Assembly: GCF_032854445.1 (NCBI RefSeq)
Contig: NC_088297.1
Coordinates: 14,435,335 to 14,499,334 of the forward strand
DNA: 64,000 bases
DNA from: Liolophura sinensis
Lineage: Eukaryota > Mollusca > Polyplacophora > Chitonida > Chitonidae
Direction of reading: 5' to 3'
Part shown: positions 1 to 10,111 of the stretch, in pieces
Position numbering within the stretch: the first letter of the stretch is position 1
Layout: each line of letters opens with the position of its first letter
Position numbers and translations under genes: made by a program
The notes under the pieces: generated by a model
Told to the model about the DNA's origin: nothing
The model's input: only the letters and a program-made list of their open reading frames with translations
Database searches by the model: none

Positions 1-2
1 AG

Positions 3-764
3 CTTACAGAGCTCATGGGGGAAATTGACCAGCTAGAGGAAAAAGTCAACAGGATTGGTCAAGAGGAGGAAGAAGGGAATGATGGGATGGAAATGCAAGA
101 GGATGAGCATCGCAAAGTCATGGAGAAACACGCAGTGTCACAGTTCACTCAGGAAATCATTGATCAGGCCCTTCGTCGGGCTGAGGAGTCGTTTTCCGGA
201 GTGGATTACACCGGAGAAATTAAGAGCAATGACAAAATAAGCACTGCTGACAAAGGAGACGAGGAACCAGTCACCCGTGCCTCTGCCAGCAGCATCACCG
301 AGGAACGGTTTTGTCATCTCCGAGAGTTAGATGTTCAAGATGTAAATATAACAGACATGGGAGTTGGTGACCTTGCTGTGCTCCTCGCCCAAAACACACG
401 TCTGAGAAGTTTGAATATAGCTGGGAACAAGTTAGTGAGCGTCTTTGGCTGGAGACGATTGGCAAAGGGCCTTGAAATTAATACCAACCTAGAGCGACTC
501 TCATTGGACCACTGCCCTGTGGGGGATTATGGGATTGAAGTGTTGGCGGAAGCCATTAAGGACAACGCTTGCTTGCGGGTTTTTAGCCTGGTATGCTGTG
601 GACTGACAGAGCATGGAGGACGCTGCTTGGTTGACCTTCTGAAAAGGAACACATATCTGACAGACATCAACCTTATGCCAGGGAATGACATATCTGACCA
701 CACTCTCTCTGAAATCAGGAATTATTTAGCCTTGAACCAAAACATGGCAGCTTCGCCGCAGTGA
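3..764 (+). CDS. Leucine-rich-repeat protein, 3' (C-terminal) part
   Basis: The frame is open from the window edge to a TGA at 762-764, so this is the C-terminal 253 codons of a longer gene whose 5' part lies to the left. The first ~30 residues are charged and heptad-like (LEEKVNRI), then comes a long acidic linker (QEEEEGNDG, DKGDEEPV). From about residue 105 there are at least four ribonuclease-inhibitor-type leucine-rich repeats of ~28 residues, with cores such as LRELDVQDVNITD, LRSLNIAGNKLVS, LERLSLDHCPVGD and LTDINLMPGNDIS. Such repeats normally form a protein-binding solenoid. No catalytic domain, signal peptide or membrane segment is visible, so the protein is probably cytosolic. The family (LRRC, NLR-type or PPP1R37-like) cannot be settled from this fragment. 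No intron is needed within the segment. The gene runs tail-to-tail towards TM9SF1. Confidence 0.85.
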   Translation, partial: LTELMGEIDQLEEKVNRIGQEEEEGNDGMEMQEDEHRKVMEKHAVSQFTQEIIDQALRRAEESFSGVDYTGEIKSNDKISTADKGDEEPVTRASASSITEERFCHLRELDVQDVNITDMGVGDLAVLLAQNTRLRSLNIAGNKLVSVFGWRRLAKGLEINTNLERLSLDHCPVGDYGIEVLAEAIKDNACLRVFSLVCCGLTEHGGRCLVDLLKRNTYLTDINLMPGNDISDHTLSEIRNYLALNQNMAASPQ

Positions 765-838
765 TTTGCCCAAAAGCCACTGCCTTAGTAATAGCCCAGG
801 GCTTAACTCTTAAGTGCTCCAGAATTTGTTTACATAAA

Positions 839-844
839 AATAAA
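839..844 (+). terminator. Candidate proximal polyadenylation signal AATAAA
   Basis: This canonical hexamer lies 75 bases after the stop codon of the leucine-rich-repeat gene and is the first one downstream. Many further AT-rich hexamers follow, so which one is used is not certain. Confidence 0.4.
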
Positions 845-2663
845 ACATGCTTTAAACTTTTTAAATTTAAATTGAAAACTTTTGGTTTCATGTAAGTGCC
901 TTAATTACTTAAACATATGAGCCATGGTGTACTACATTTATAGTAAGAATTTAACTGCAGCAAATGTTGATTGACGCCAAGATTTAAAGCATATTTTAGT
1001 GAAATGTTTAGAAAAAAATATTTGGACAGTCTGTCTCATGTTTATTATCTGACTGACATTTTCTTGCCTAGAAGTATTTCCTGTACATATAGATGCATGG
1101 TTACCTGGAATTTGAAATTTGAAATTTTAAGTACACACTTGCAGAACTTCTTAATTCACCTTTGTTAGCTACATATATCTGACTTACTGCCCAAGTGTTT
1201 GTTTTTATACCCCAGATCTGCTCCAGTTGAATATCAAAAAGGATTACTTCAGATTTGAGCTTCACTTAAGTTTGGTGTATTTTTATTTTTTTATCCCAGT
1301 GTAGCTCTCGTAATTAGCTGAATGGTAAAATCCATCTATCTGAGAACATAACATGTGATCTAAGCTGGTCAGTGTTAACCTATTTAATATGAAATGTGTT
1401 TTGCCCTTGTAGTATTTTTCTAAAGATCTTGCATGCGTTGAAAATAAATATATGTATGGGTGAATTTTGGATCCAGTTATGTGCACTTAATAGCCAAGCA
1501 TGACAGATGAGTTTTTGAGGACGCTGTTAGTCAGTAACATACATATTGGTATATTAATTATCATATTTATTACTTTGCATGGAGATGCGAAAATTGATAA
1601 ATTTGACATACACAGTGATCTCTTAATGAACTGAATTTTATGTGTTAAAATTATTTTTTTTTGTTTAACCTGGCTGAGACTGGCCTATACATTTATGGCT
1701 AGATGTATGAAAATGAGGGGTTTCACAAATATATATTTTTGTGCATTTTGTCTTTTTCTGCAGTGAAAACTGTTAACTTGTGTTGTTTTAACCTTTGATG
1801 AATGTGCATGCTGTTGGAACCCTTGGCTTATTCAGCACAGGAAAATATGGAGAATTGTTATAGGGGTGATGGTAGAAGATCTGTTGAGTTGCAGTCATTG
1901 CTTATATGTATATCCTCTAACCAAAACTTTTGTTTTTGTAAGAACTATCTGTGATATAATTATTGATACACGTTTAATACAGTGTGTAGCATGAATGTAG
2001 AATGCCTTATATGTGATTTTTTTGATTTTTCATGCCATTAGCTGTCCTAGAAATCGATGCTGTTTGAAGTAAGAATGTTTAATGATCTGGCTGTTTGTAG
2101 AATACTCCCTGTTTATATTTTATAAGTTTAATTTTCTGTAGTTAAGTACACAGGTGTGATTATCAACTTGTTTAAGCAGTCAGAGTTACTCAAAGTAAAA
2201 TGGAAATACATGCATAACTACAACTTTGATGTCACATATCATTTTATGCTTCTTGTTTTGGCCCAGCATGATTTATAGCCAAGTTGTTATAAAAGGAATT
2301 ACAAAAAAAAAAGTTGTTGGAATTATGTTATATTATGTTCTGGGTTTATTTTAAAGCTTGTAGACAGTGTTTAAATTAAATTTCCGGTGTCCATTCAGTT
2401 ATTTAAATATATAACCTCCTGTTACACATGCGAGTGATATATTATATATATTTTTTTGTTTTTTTCTGTTTTAGCATTGTTCATTAAAAATGCCCAAAAC
2501 ATGAATGTTAGCTACTTGTAGATTTATGGGAAAGACTTGCATGTTTTTCTCCAACTGCATTCCTAACATGGATTTGACTGAAATAAGATCTTTGTCCTGC
2601 TAAATTTGTGTACGGTATGATGTTTTATACTATGGACAGCTCGCTGTGATTTAGAATTTATTT

Positions 2664-2669
2664 AATAAA
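2664..2669 (+). terminator. Candidate distal polyadenylation signal AATAAA
   Basis: This canonical hexamer sits at the right edge of a ~1.9-kb AT-rich, repeat-poor stretch that could be a long 3' UTR of the leucine-rich-repeat gene. Repeat-derived sequence begins shortly after it. It is an alternative to the proximal signal at 839. Confidence 0.25.
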
Positions 2670-2983
2670 AATACATGTATTTAAATTTTAATTTCATCAT
2701 GTTAACTGAATTTTGTTTTATTTCTTGTACTTTTTGTTATACCATTTTTCATATTCAGGATGGTGATTAGTTTTATGGGTGGAAGAAAACTGGAATGCCC
2801 AGGATAAACCAATGACCTCTGGCAAGTTATTGGTGAAATTTCCCATGTGATATATAGATATACCTTGGCAGAGATGAAAGGGAATGCATTTAAACTGAAC
2901 TAACATATAAACTCCCAATATTTGGATAAAATTAACCGTGTTGTCAAATTCCTTTCACTATCGTTTTTCAGGAGGGCATAAAA

Positions 2984-3070
2984 TGAGGCAGGTTGGGAAA
3001 GTGGTAGGGGCAGTTTGGGAAACGGGTGGGGTCAGTTTGGGAAACTGATGGGGTCAGTTTGGGAAATTCC
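2984..3070. repeat. 22-bp tandem repeat, about 3.5 copies
   Basis: The unit GGGGTCAGTTTGGGAAACTGAT recurs head to tail, the first copies diverged. The array ends right where the Tc1-type relic begins, so it may be part of that element's terminal region. Confidence 0.7.
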
Positions 3071-3114
3071 ACACTTCAGTACCACGCGTGTTCGCCGTTT
3101 ACCTTTTGTACTGT

Positions 3115-3995
3115 TACACATCATCGATGCATAGACCTGATGAAATGGTCAATTGTGACTTGAGGAATGTTTTCCCATTCCTGTGTGAGGACCAAACACA
3201 ACTCCACGATGTTACACCGGTCAAGGACATCTCACAGGTGTTCAGTTGGTGGCCGATCACGTGCATACGTTGACCAGTCGAACACTTCAACGTGTTTGTA
3301 GAAATGCTCTGCATACAGCAGCAACATGGGGACTGGCATTGTCATGCTGAATTGTTACCCTATGGTGACACACAAATGAGACGACTACTGGGCAGAGGAT
3401 TTCATCACGGTATCTTATCGCATTCAAGTAGCCGTTGATGAAATGAAGGTGAGTGCGATGAACATGGCTTATGCCCACCCACACAGTACCCCACCACGAC
3501 TCGTACTGCACCCTACCCACAACGGCGGCGTTAGCATAGCGCTCACCAACGCTTCACTGCCTCTCATGGGTTCTGTGTGCCTGAAAACAGAATTTATCTG
3601 AAAACATAAGGCGCCACCGTCGTGCCAATGGACATGAATGTTAAACCAGGTATGCTGACTCTGCAGTTGTGCAGGTAAGGTCTGTACCCTGGAGTGGTCT
3701 ACCGGCTCGCAAATTTGCTTCCAGGCGATTCTGAGCCATGTGAAGTGAAATCCGATTATTGTGGAGCTGCGGTGGAGGCGAATATGGAGGTCTTGGTCAG
3801 GGACATCACACGTGGTTGGCGGGCATGCAGGCGATTAGCTGTCGTGCAGAGTCACGACAGCGTCGAGCATGCAGATGGCGCGGTCCTCTTGGTTTTGTGG
3901 CATCTGTGGCTGCCTTTTGACAGAACTTGTACTGTATGGATGGCCTTTTGTACACCTGAGGGTAAGGAGTGCTAGGGAAGACTTTACGGATCACT
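3115..3995 (-). pseudogene. Degenerate Tc1/mariner-family transposase
   Basis: Read on the minus strand, successive frames give the characteristic blocks of a Tc1-like DDE transposase. They begin with a basic N-terminal part around 3990-3700. GISHVHRTHLHFINGYLNA and RYRDEILCPVVV follow around 3470-3390, then IQHDNASPHVA with the second catalytic Asp around 3350. VFDWSTYARDRPPTEHL with the third acidic position lies around 3275-3225, and EWENIPQVTIDHFIRSM near 3170-3130. The gene is broken. A frameshift lies at about 3290-3310, and a TGA stands where the family has Trp of the EHLWD motif (~3223). The N-terminal half needs further frame changes. The element is therefore an old, immobile copy. 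Clear terminal inverted repeats were not found. Confidence 0.8.
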
Positions 3996-4514
3996 GAATA
4001 CTACAGATAGGGCCACACCTGTCTGACGAGTGAATAGACTTGAAATTGACAATACGTTGGTTTTGCAGACTGGAATGTACACTGGTGTAGAGTTTTGCTC
4101 TTGGCTATCCCTCGGTACTATATTGAGAAAAATCACAGCATTATCTTGTGAAAAGTATCACAAAAATATTGCAAGTGTTACGTTTATATTTGTATTCAGT
4201 ATAATTGCATCAAATATGAATAGAAACACAGTATGGGAAAAAGTTCTTGTTTTTCTAATACCACTTCTTGCAAAATTTGCCAGTCATGGGAGAGTTGTAG
4301 AGGGAAGAGTAATTAGTGGTGCATGCGCTGTAAGGAGTGTGATCCAACACATATCCTCCAGGAATATTAGTTCTAATGATGTGAATGCCACACATCTGTA
4401 TAATTTCTTAAGGGACTGGAATTTTGAAATTTTATGACCCTGCGCTCAGTTTTCACGACGTTTGTAACAGTGCTTATTTGATTGTTAGTACTCGAGCATG
4501 TATGTTTCACTTAT

Positions 4515-4965
4515 ATTTGTTTATTTATTTGATTTGTGTGTTACGCCATCCTCGAGTATTTGACTTATACGATGCAGCCTGCATTATGGTGGGAGGAAAC
4601 CCACAGCCATCCACAAGTTTGCCAGACCTTCTCATGTGCACCCAGACGACGAAGAAGTTCTGGAGTGCATGTTATTTGCCTCCTTGTTGCAGGAAGGATT
4701 TCCACCGCTCTTTTATCTAGTAATGCTTCACTGAGACAACTTACTGAAGGCTATTAACTTGCCCCGCCCAAGCCATTATGCTGATACGGGTTAACCAGTC
4801 GTTGCACTATCCTCTTAATGCTGAATGCCAAGCGAGGAAGCTACAACTTTCTTTTTTAAGGTCTTGGGTGTAACCCGACCCAGGATTGACCCTGGATCTA
4901 CCGCCCCCGAACTGAGCCATCGGGGCTCGTCGGCCAGAGAGGAAGCCAGCATGCTCAAGTTTATA
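4515..4965 (-). repeat. SINE family A copy interrupted by a family B SINE
   Basis: The 3' tail of family A (reverse of GTATAAGTGAAATATTC, ATAAATAAAT) starts at 4515 and runs through the GGTGGGAGGAAACC block to about 4647. Family A sequence resumes at about 4933 (CCAGAGAGGAAGCCAGCATG). The intervening 285 bp are family B. Family A elements here begin with a tRNA-like head (TGTGAGTTCAAGTCCAGCTC acts as the B-box region), have a ~150-bp body and end in the tail above. Confidence 0.75.
4648..4932 (-). repeat. SINE family B inserted in a family A SINE
   Basis: This matches the other family B copies in the window: CCTCCTTGTTGCAGGA, CCACCGCTCTTTTATCTAGT, CAGTCGTTGCACTATCC and GACCCAGGATTGACCCTGGA. 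Read on the minus strand the element starts with a tRNA-like segment (GGGTCAATCCTGGGTC resembles a B box), so it is probably tRNA-derived. The (GAGT)n tail is missing in this copy. Confidence 0.75.
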
Positions 4966-4969
4966 TGTT

Positions 4970-5220
4970 TCACTTTATGATGGCAGTTAGTTTCATGTTG
5001 TGTGAAACCCGAGTGCTTGGAGGAAGACCACTGACTCTTGGACAGTTATGAATACACTTTCCCATGTGTGGTTTTCAACAAATGAGCATTGTTGATAACT
5101 CTTTGTCTTCAAGGAATATACAAAAAGTGATAAAGAGGCAAATGTACAAATTCCCTGTCCAAGGCTGGGTTTGAAACCACACCTCATAATAATTGAAATA
5201 AAAATTCAAATAACAACTCA
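4970..5220. repeat. Diverged family C SINE-like sequence
   Basis: GATGGCAGTTAGTTTCATG, GAGTGCTTGGAGGAAGACC and ACACTTTCCCATGTG recall the clearer family C copies in the TM9SF1 introns. The copy is old. The following ~580 bp to 5800 are AT-rich and show nothing else. Confidence 0.4.
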
Positions 5221-5802
5221 GCCAAGTTCCACTGCTATTTGCGTGAGTAAACCATAAGCCTCCTTTAAAAATGAAACAATTCACAAAGGTATTGTGTGAA
5301 AAAAGTGACAAGATTCATTTTAAGTTAAAAATAATATATTTTTGAATACATATAGATTCACTAGTACATGTGTATTCTAAGAGCTCTTCACACACAAATT
5401 ATCCCTCTGGAAAAACAAAATGTACAAAGTTCAGACTATTCCCATTTGTATATCATAATAAAGTACTTTGTACCTAATGGTACAATGATTAAATTGTTAG
5501 CCAAATATTAAATATTATAAGGTATTTATATGCAATATATTTTCATATCTGACTAATTGTTGAACTTATCTGAACCCATCTAAAATGATTTAAGAAAAGG
5601 AAAAAAAATGCAAACTAAACCCGACATGAAAATTCAGAAAAGAAGGTACAATACAATGGCACAAACAGAGGACTACTATTTTAGCAGGTACTCTGAAGGC
5701 AGAAAAAACAAATGTAAAAAAAAAAGTTTTTTCTCATGCCACTTTTATTCACTCATACATAGACCTCTGCCTTGTGTACCTTCTCATATACGACAAAAAA
5801 AA

Positions 5803-5896
5803 AAGCAGCCAGCATGAGCTGGACTTGAACTCGTTGTATTGGTGAGAGGTTCCTGGGTCATTGTCATGACTGGCAGGCTAACCACCAGGCTAAAGG
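5803..5896 (-). repeat. SINE family A, tRNA-like head only
   Basis: CAGCCAGCATGAGCTGGACT, TTGAACTC and GAGAGGTTCCTGGGTCATTG are the reverse of the family A head. The body and tail are absent, so this is a truncated copy. Confidence 0.7.
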
Positions 5897-6099
5897 TACC
5901 AAATCGTTTTACTTTCAAACTTGTAAACACTTTAGTACTATATGCTGGAAAAATTATTCCACATATGAAATGTACAGCAGACCGCAGAAGTTTTTTGACA
6001 ACTTTTGTAATCTAGTAAAACTATGGTTATAAACTATAGTTTCTATATTTACGAATTTGTCACATGATTTAATTTTAGTGCTGCTCTAGCTGATATGGT

Positions 6100-6793
6100 T
6101 GGGATTACAGTTTAGTGTGAAATTATAACAGTTCATTGTCACATCAAATTAGTTCTGTGTCATATTGGAACAGTCCAGTGTCAAATTACAGTTCTGAATG
6201 ATATTCAAACAGATCTCTGTCATATTAAAACACCTCGGCTTCAGATTACAGTTCTGTGTTATATTAGAACAGGTCTGTGTCTCATGAGAACAGCTCAATG
6301 TCAAATTACAGTTCTAAATAATATTCGAACAGATCTGTATCATATTAGAACACCTCCATGTCAGATTACAGTTCTGTGTTCTATTAGAACAGGTCTGTGT
6401 CTCATGAGAACAGCTCAGTGTCAAATTACAGTTCTAAATAATATTCGAACAGATCTGTGTCATATTAGAACACCTCCATGTCAGATTACAGTTCTGTGTT
6501 ATATTAGAACAGGTCTGTGTCTCATGAGAACAGCTCAGTGTCAAATTACAGTTCTGAATAATATTCGAACAGATCTGTGTCATATTAGAACACCTCCATG
6601 TCAGATTACAGTTCTGTGTTCTATTAGAACAGGTCTATGTCTCATGAGAACAGTTCAGTGTCAAATTACAGTTCTAAATAATATTTGAACATATCTGTGT
6701 CATATTAGAAGACCTCCATGTCAGATTACAGTTCTGTGTTCTATTAGAACAGGTCTATGTCTCATGAGAACAGTTCAGTGTCAAATTACAGTA
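6100..6793. repeat. Hierarchical tandem repeat (120 bp from 60 bp from ~20 bp)
   Basis: From about 6180 the sequence repeats almost exactly every 120 bases. Each 120-mer is two related 60-mers beginning ACAGTTCT. Each 60-mer is three ~20-base modules starting ATTAGAACA, ATGAGAACA or ATTACAGTT (21+21+18). The left edge (6100-6240) is more diverged and the right edge is sharp at ~6793. As 60 is a multiple of three, one frame stays open through much of the array. That open frame is a by-product, not a gene. Confidence 0.95.
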
Positions 6794-7037
6794 TCCTGTC
6801 AAGACATCTGTTCTACAAAATCACTTTTTTCAACCCTGTAATTATGTTTATTATCACATATGTACATTTTCAAAACACTGTACGTGATACAGCAGGGTAC
6901 ATTTGCCTGTGATCAAATTCATACAAATCCCTTTGCAGAAAATTCATTTAAATAAATGAATAAATTTTAAAAATGAAGTAGAGCTTATCACATAAATCAT
7001 GCACAAGCATGTCAGTCTTCTTTGACTTTTGTGAAAT

Positions 7038-7168
7038 GAGACAAATGGCTAACAAACCCTGACAAATAGTTAACAAAGCCTGACCAATAGCTAGCGAAGA
7101 CTGACAAATGGTAAACTAGCTCTGACAAAAATTTGCTAGTAAAGCCTGACAAATAGCTACATACAAAT
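7038..7168. repeat. Imperfect ~22-bp tandem repeat
   Basis: Variants of CCTGACAAATAGCTAACAAAG occur about six times in a row with small length differences. A short coding-like frame is not present. Confidence 0.7.
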
Positions 7169-7527
7169 TTACAGAGAACAGAAGCTTAAATAACTAAATA
7201 CTATGAAGACCGTCCCTCTTGACTTTTTTCCCCACGAATTATATTCCTCTGCAGCTGTGTGAACACAAATTAAGCCCCGCTCATGTAAGTCAATTTTTCT
7301 GACAAATGGCAAAACAAAGCATCTGACTACATGTATAAGCTAATGTACAAGTCAATACAGGCAACTAGCCATGTGTGACAAGCATGTTGTAGCCATGTTC
7401 ATGTTTACGCACTATTAGCTGGAGAAATCAGACAATGATCAGTGATGGAGAAGGACTTTAGAACATGTACGGTACCAACTACTCTGCCTGATTCAACCAG
7501 TACTCCATTCTACAAACATCACATGAT

Positions 7528-7685
7528 TTTGTATTTATTTGATTGTTTTTTTACGCAGCATTGAAGAATATTTGACATATACACTGTCAGTCGGCATTAT
7601 GGCGAGAGAGGGACCTCACAACCATCGTCTGCTCTCTGGTAGACCTTCCCATGCATGAATGGAGAGGAGGCCAGTCACGTGATTT
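7528..7685 (-). repeat. SINE family A copy, 3' part
   Basis: The reversed tail (TATTTATTTGATTG, TTACGC, GAATATTTGAC) is followed by GGCATTATGGCGAGAGAGG and GGTAGACCTTCCCATG, as in other family A copies. The tRNA-like head is lost. Confidence 0.7.
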
Positions 7686-7689
7686 TGTA

Positions 7690-10111
7690 ATGAAGTTACT
7701 TTTTTAATTATATCTTGGTAAACTAAGAAATTTTATAAGAAAATTGTTTAGTCTGACTTTGTTGGTAGTGTGTATATAAATAATCAAAACACATTAAGTC
7801 ATAAATGTTCCCTGCTTTTTTTTTTCTTGACACTCACAATACATTGTAAAACTAGTTTCAAACTTAAGCTACCATCTCTTGTCGCTAGATAGCGCCACTA
7901 ACCAAGAGGCACTACAGAAGGGGAAGTCACAAACTAACACTCATATCCTCATAATACAGGAACATAGAAATAGAAACGGTGAACCCTGCTAGTTGTGAGC
8001 AATGAACAACTTGTTCACTTAATAATGGCCGTTGCTATTTGATTAGCTGTCCTCCTCGCAGTGTAACTTTCACCGGTCTCAGCATAAATTGTAATAAAGC
8101 AGTATGTCTCTTTAAAACGTGTGCAACCAATGAGCCAGATGAAGCTATTTACAAAAGGCAGATTGGTTAAAATAATGGTTTACTCAAGAGTTTTTCATTT
8201 ATGTGATGGAGGCCAGGTTTATGGGCTTGAAGGAACAAAAACCTTACAGACCTACGTGTACATGTACACAAATGACACGTGGAGCTTTAAATTCATTGGT
8301 CCATTCTTCAGAGAGCTTTTACAACCATTTACACCATACTGCTACCTCATATTTTACAGTAAATTTAAACCATGTACATGATCAAAGATCTGAAGGGAAT
8401 TGATATTTTCCAATCTCTGCTTAAGTACTGCTTGTCGGTTCTTCCAATGGTCCATTCCTTACAAAATGTCTTTTTTTTGACACATACCAGCCACGCCTTG
8501 CATGAAATCATGCTTTGTAGTTTGGTCATCATTAAAAATACATTTTTTAAGACCCTAAGTCTTAATTTGGATTTTGATAAAAAGAATTTTCAATTCATTT
8601 TTCTCTACATGTTAATTTCCACAAAATCCCTATCATTAGCCAGAACAAAAACATTTCCTACTGCTGACTTTATTAACTTGATATGCTTTTACTCAACAAA
8701 CATTTTTTTTTACGGCAGGCCTTGTTACTACATATATACACTGATCTAAGACTAACTCTCTGGCATACAACAGAAAAGTCTCTTCCATTCTCGTCAATAG
8801 TCACAAGAGATATTTGGCATCGATGAAATGTCCAGTAAAAGGTCAGTCCTTCATTAGCCTCCATGAATATGCATTTATCAAGAACACACATGTAAATAAA
8901 TACCACTAGTCTATTGTGGACTGAGGCTAAGTGACACACCCAGCTAGTGAACGCTTGTTAATTGATGTACCTGCTAACGACCACTACACCTGAGAAAGAA
9001 AAGACAGTGTTTATATCGCAGGTGAACTCCCTGAAATTCCCCGAACTGCACATTGTCAAAACTGTTGCGAGTACAAATTTAGGGGAGGTAACTCTTCAAT
9101 ACAAGTCAGAAGTAGGTCTGTGAAAAGTGTTTTTATTCAGTGGCATAAATAAATCGTCCTGTTATATGTATGATAATGGTGCATCACACTAGTGACTGAT
9201 TGGTTAAAATAACAATAGTTTTAAATTCAGAAATGTAATTCTGGTGCCCCTTGATACAGTACCAGAAACTGAATATATGGAAAAAGTAATTCTCCCTCTC
9301 TACAAGATAATGCGGCCATTGTACCTTAGGTACTTTTGTACTTGCATACATAATATTACCACAATATTACGGCAAACAAAAGAAAAAGTTGTTTCCACAG
9401 CATTTCCCATTATTAGGAGATCCAATTTCATCTACTTCTGTAAAACAATGCCAAATTTGATCAGGAAAAAAAAATAATAAGTTACATATTACTAAATGTA
9501 AATTCATTTTACATGTAAAAGCTACAAGTAAAACTGGCTCTGATCCAGTGAACAAATCTCACATACTTGTAATTATATGCATAATTAACTCATACCGTGT
9601 TTGACCCAATCTTTCAATGGCACTGTAAACCTAACACCCCTTTAAAAATTTCTGCACCAATAGATGTATATTATATATATGTCAGTATCACCTAGCATTT
9701 CATTAAGCTGCACAGCTTACAATTACACTGAAGAGTTACCTTTCTTTCCAACTGCAGTTATCCCTCTTTAATGATCCAGTCAAATTTTCCACTTCACAGA
9801 GACATAAAAAAATAAAGAAAAAAAGAAAAACACCTCCATTGTCACCTTCCAGAGAGACACACCCAAACATCTGATCTTCACTTGGCATTGTGCCAAAAGT
9901 AGAAATGGTCCAATCCAGCCCTAACCATGTTCACACACCAGGTCAAAGGACATTGGGATATTCCAATAAATTCAGATAGGTTTGCAAGTCCACACTCAAT
10001 ACACAATACAGAAGTCTGCAGTCAAGTTGCGTCCCATTTTCCATTTTCTCTCAAAAAGAGTTTTTTGTAGCATACACTGAGTTACTGGGCTCTCCCTGCT
10101 GACCCTTGTCG
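7690..10111. other. Intergenic region and probable TM9SF1 3' UTR; no gene seen
   Basis: No conserved protein frame can be seen. For the minus-strand TM9SF1 transcript, a reversed ATTAAA at 9767-9772 and a reversed AATAAA at 9132-9137 are possible polyadenylation signals, so part of this stretch is likely its 3' UTR. The rest is AT-rich unique sequence. Confidence 0.4.

Larger units (their letters stand above)
765..2700. other. AT-rich 3' UTR / intergenic stretch without genes
   Basis: No frame here looks coding and there is no SINE or tandem array. The sequence is rich in T-runs and short ATTTA-like stretches, which fits a long 3' UTR of the upstream gene or unique intergenic DNA. From about 2730 to 2900 a weak copy of SINE-like family C can be traced (GGTGATTAGTTTTATGGGTG and flanks). 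Confidence 0.4.

Noticed and set aside
6284..6688. 134-codon repetitive frame
   Set aside because: It is produced by the 60/120-bp satellite, whose period is a multiple of three; the array has no gene context.
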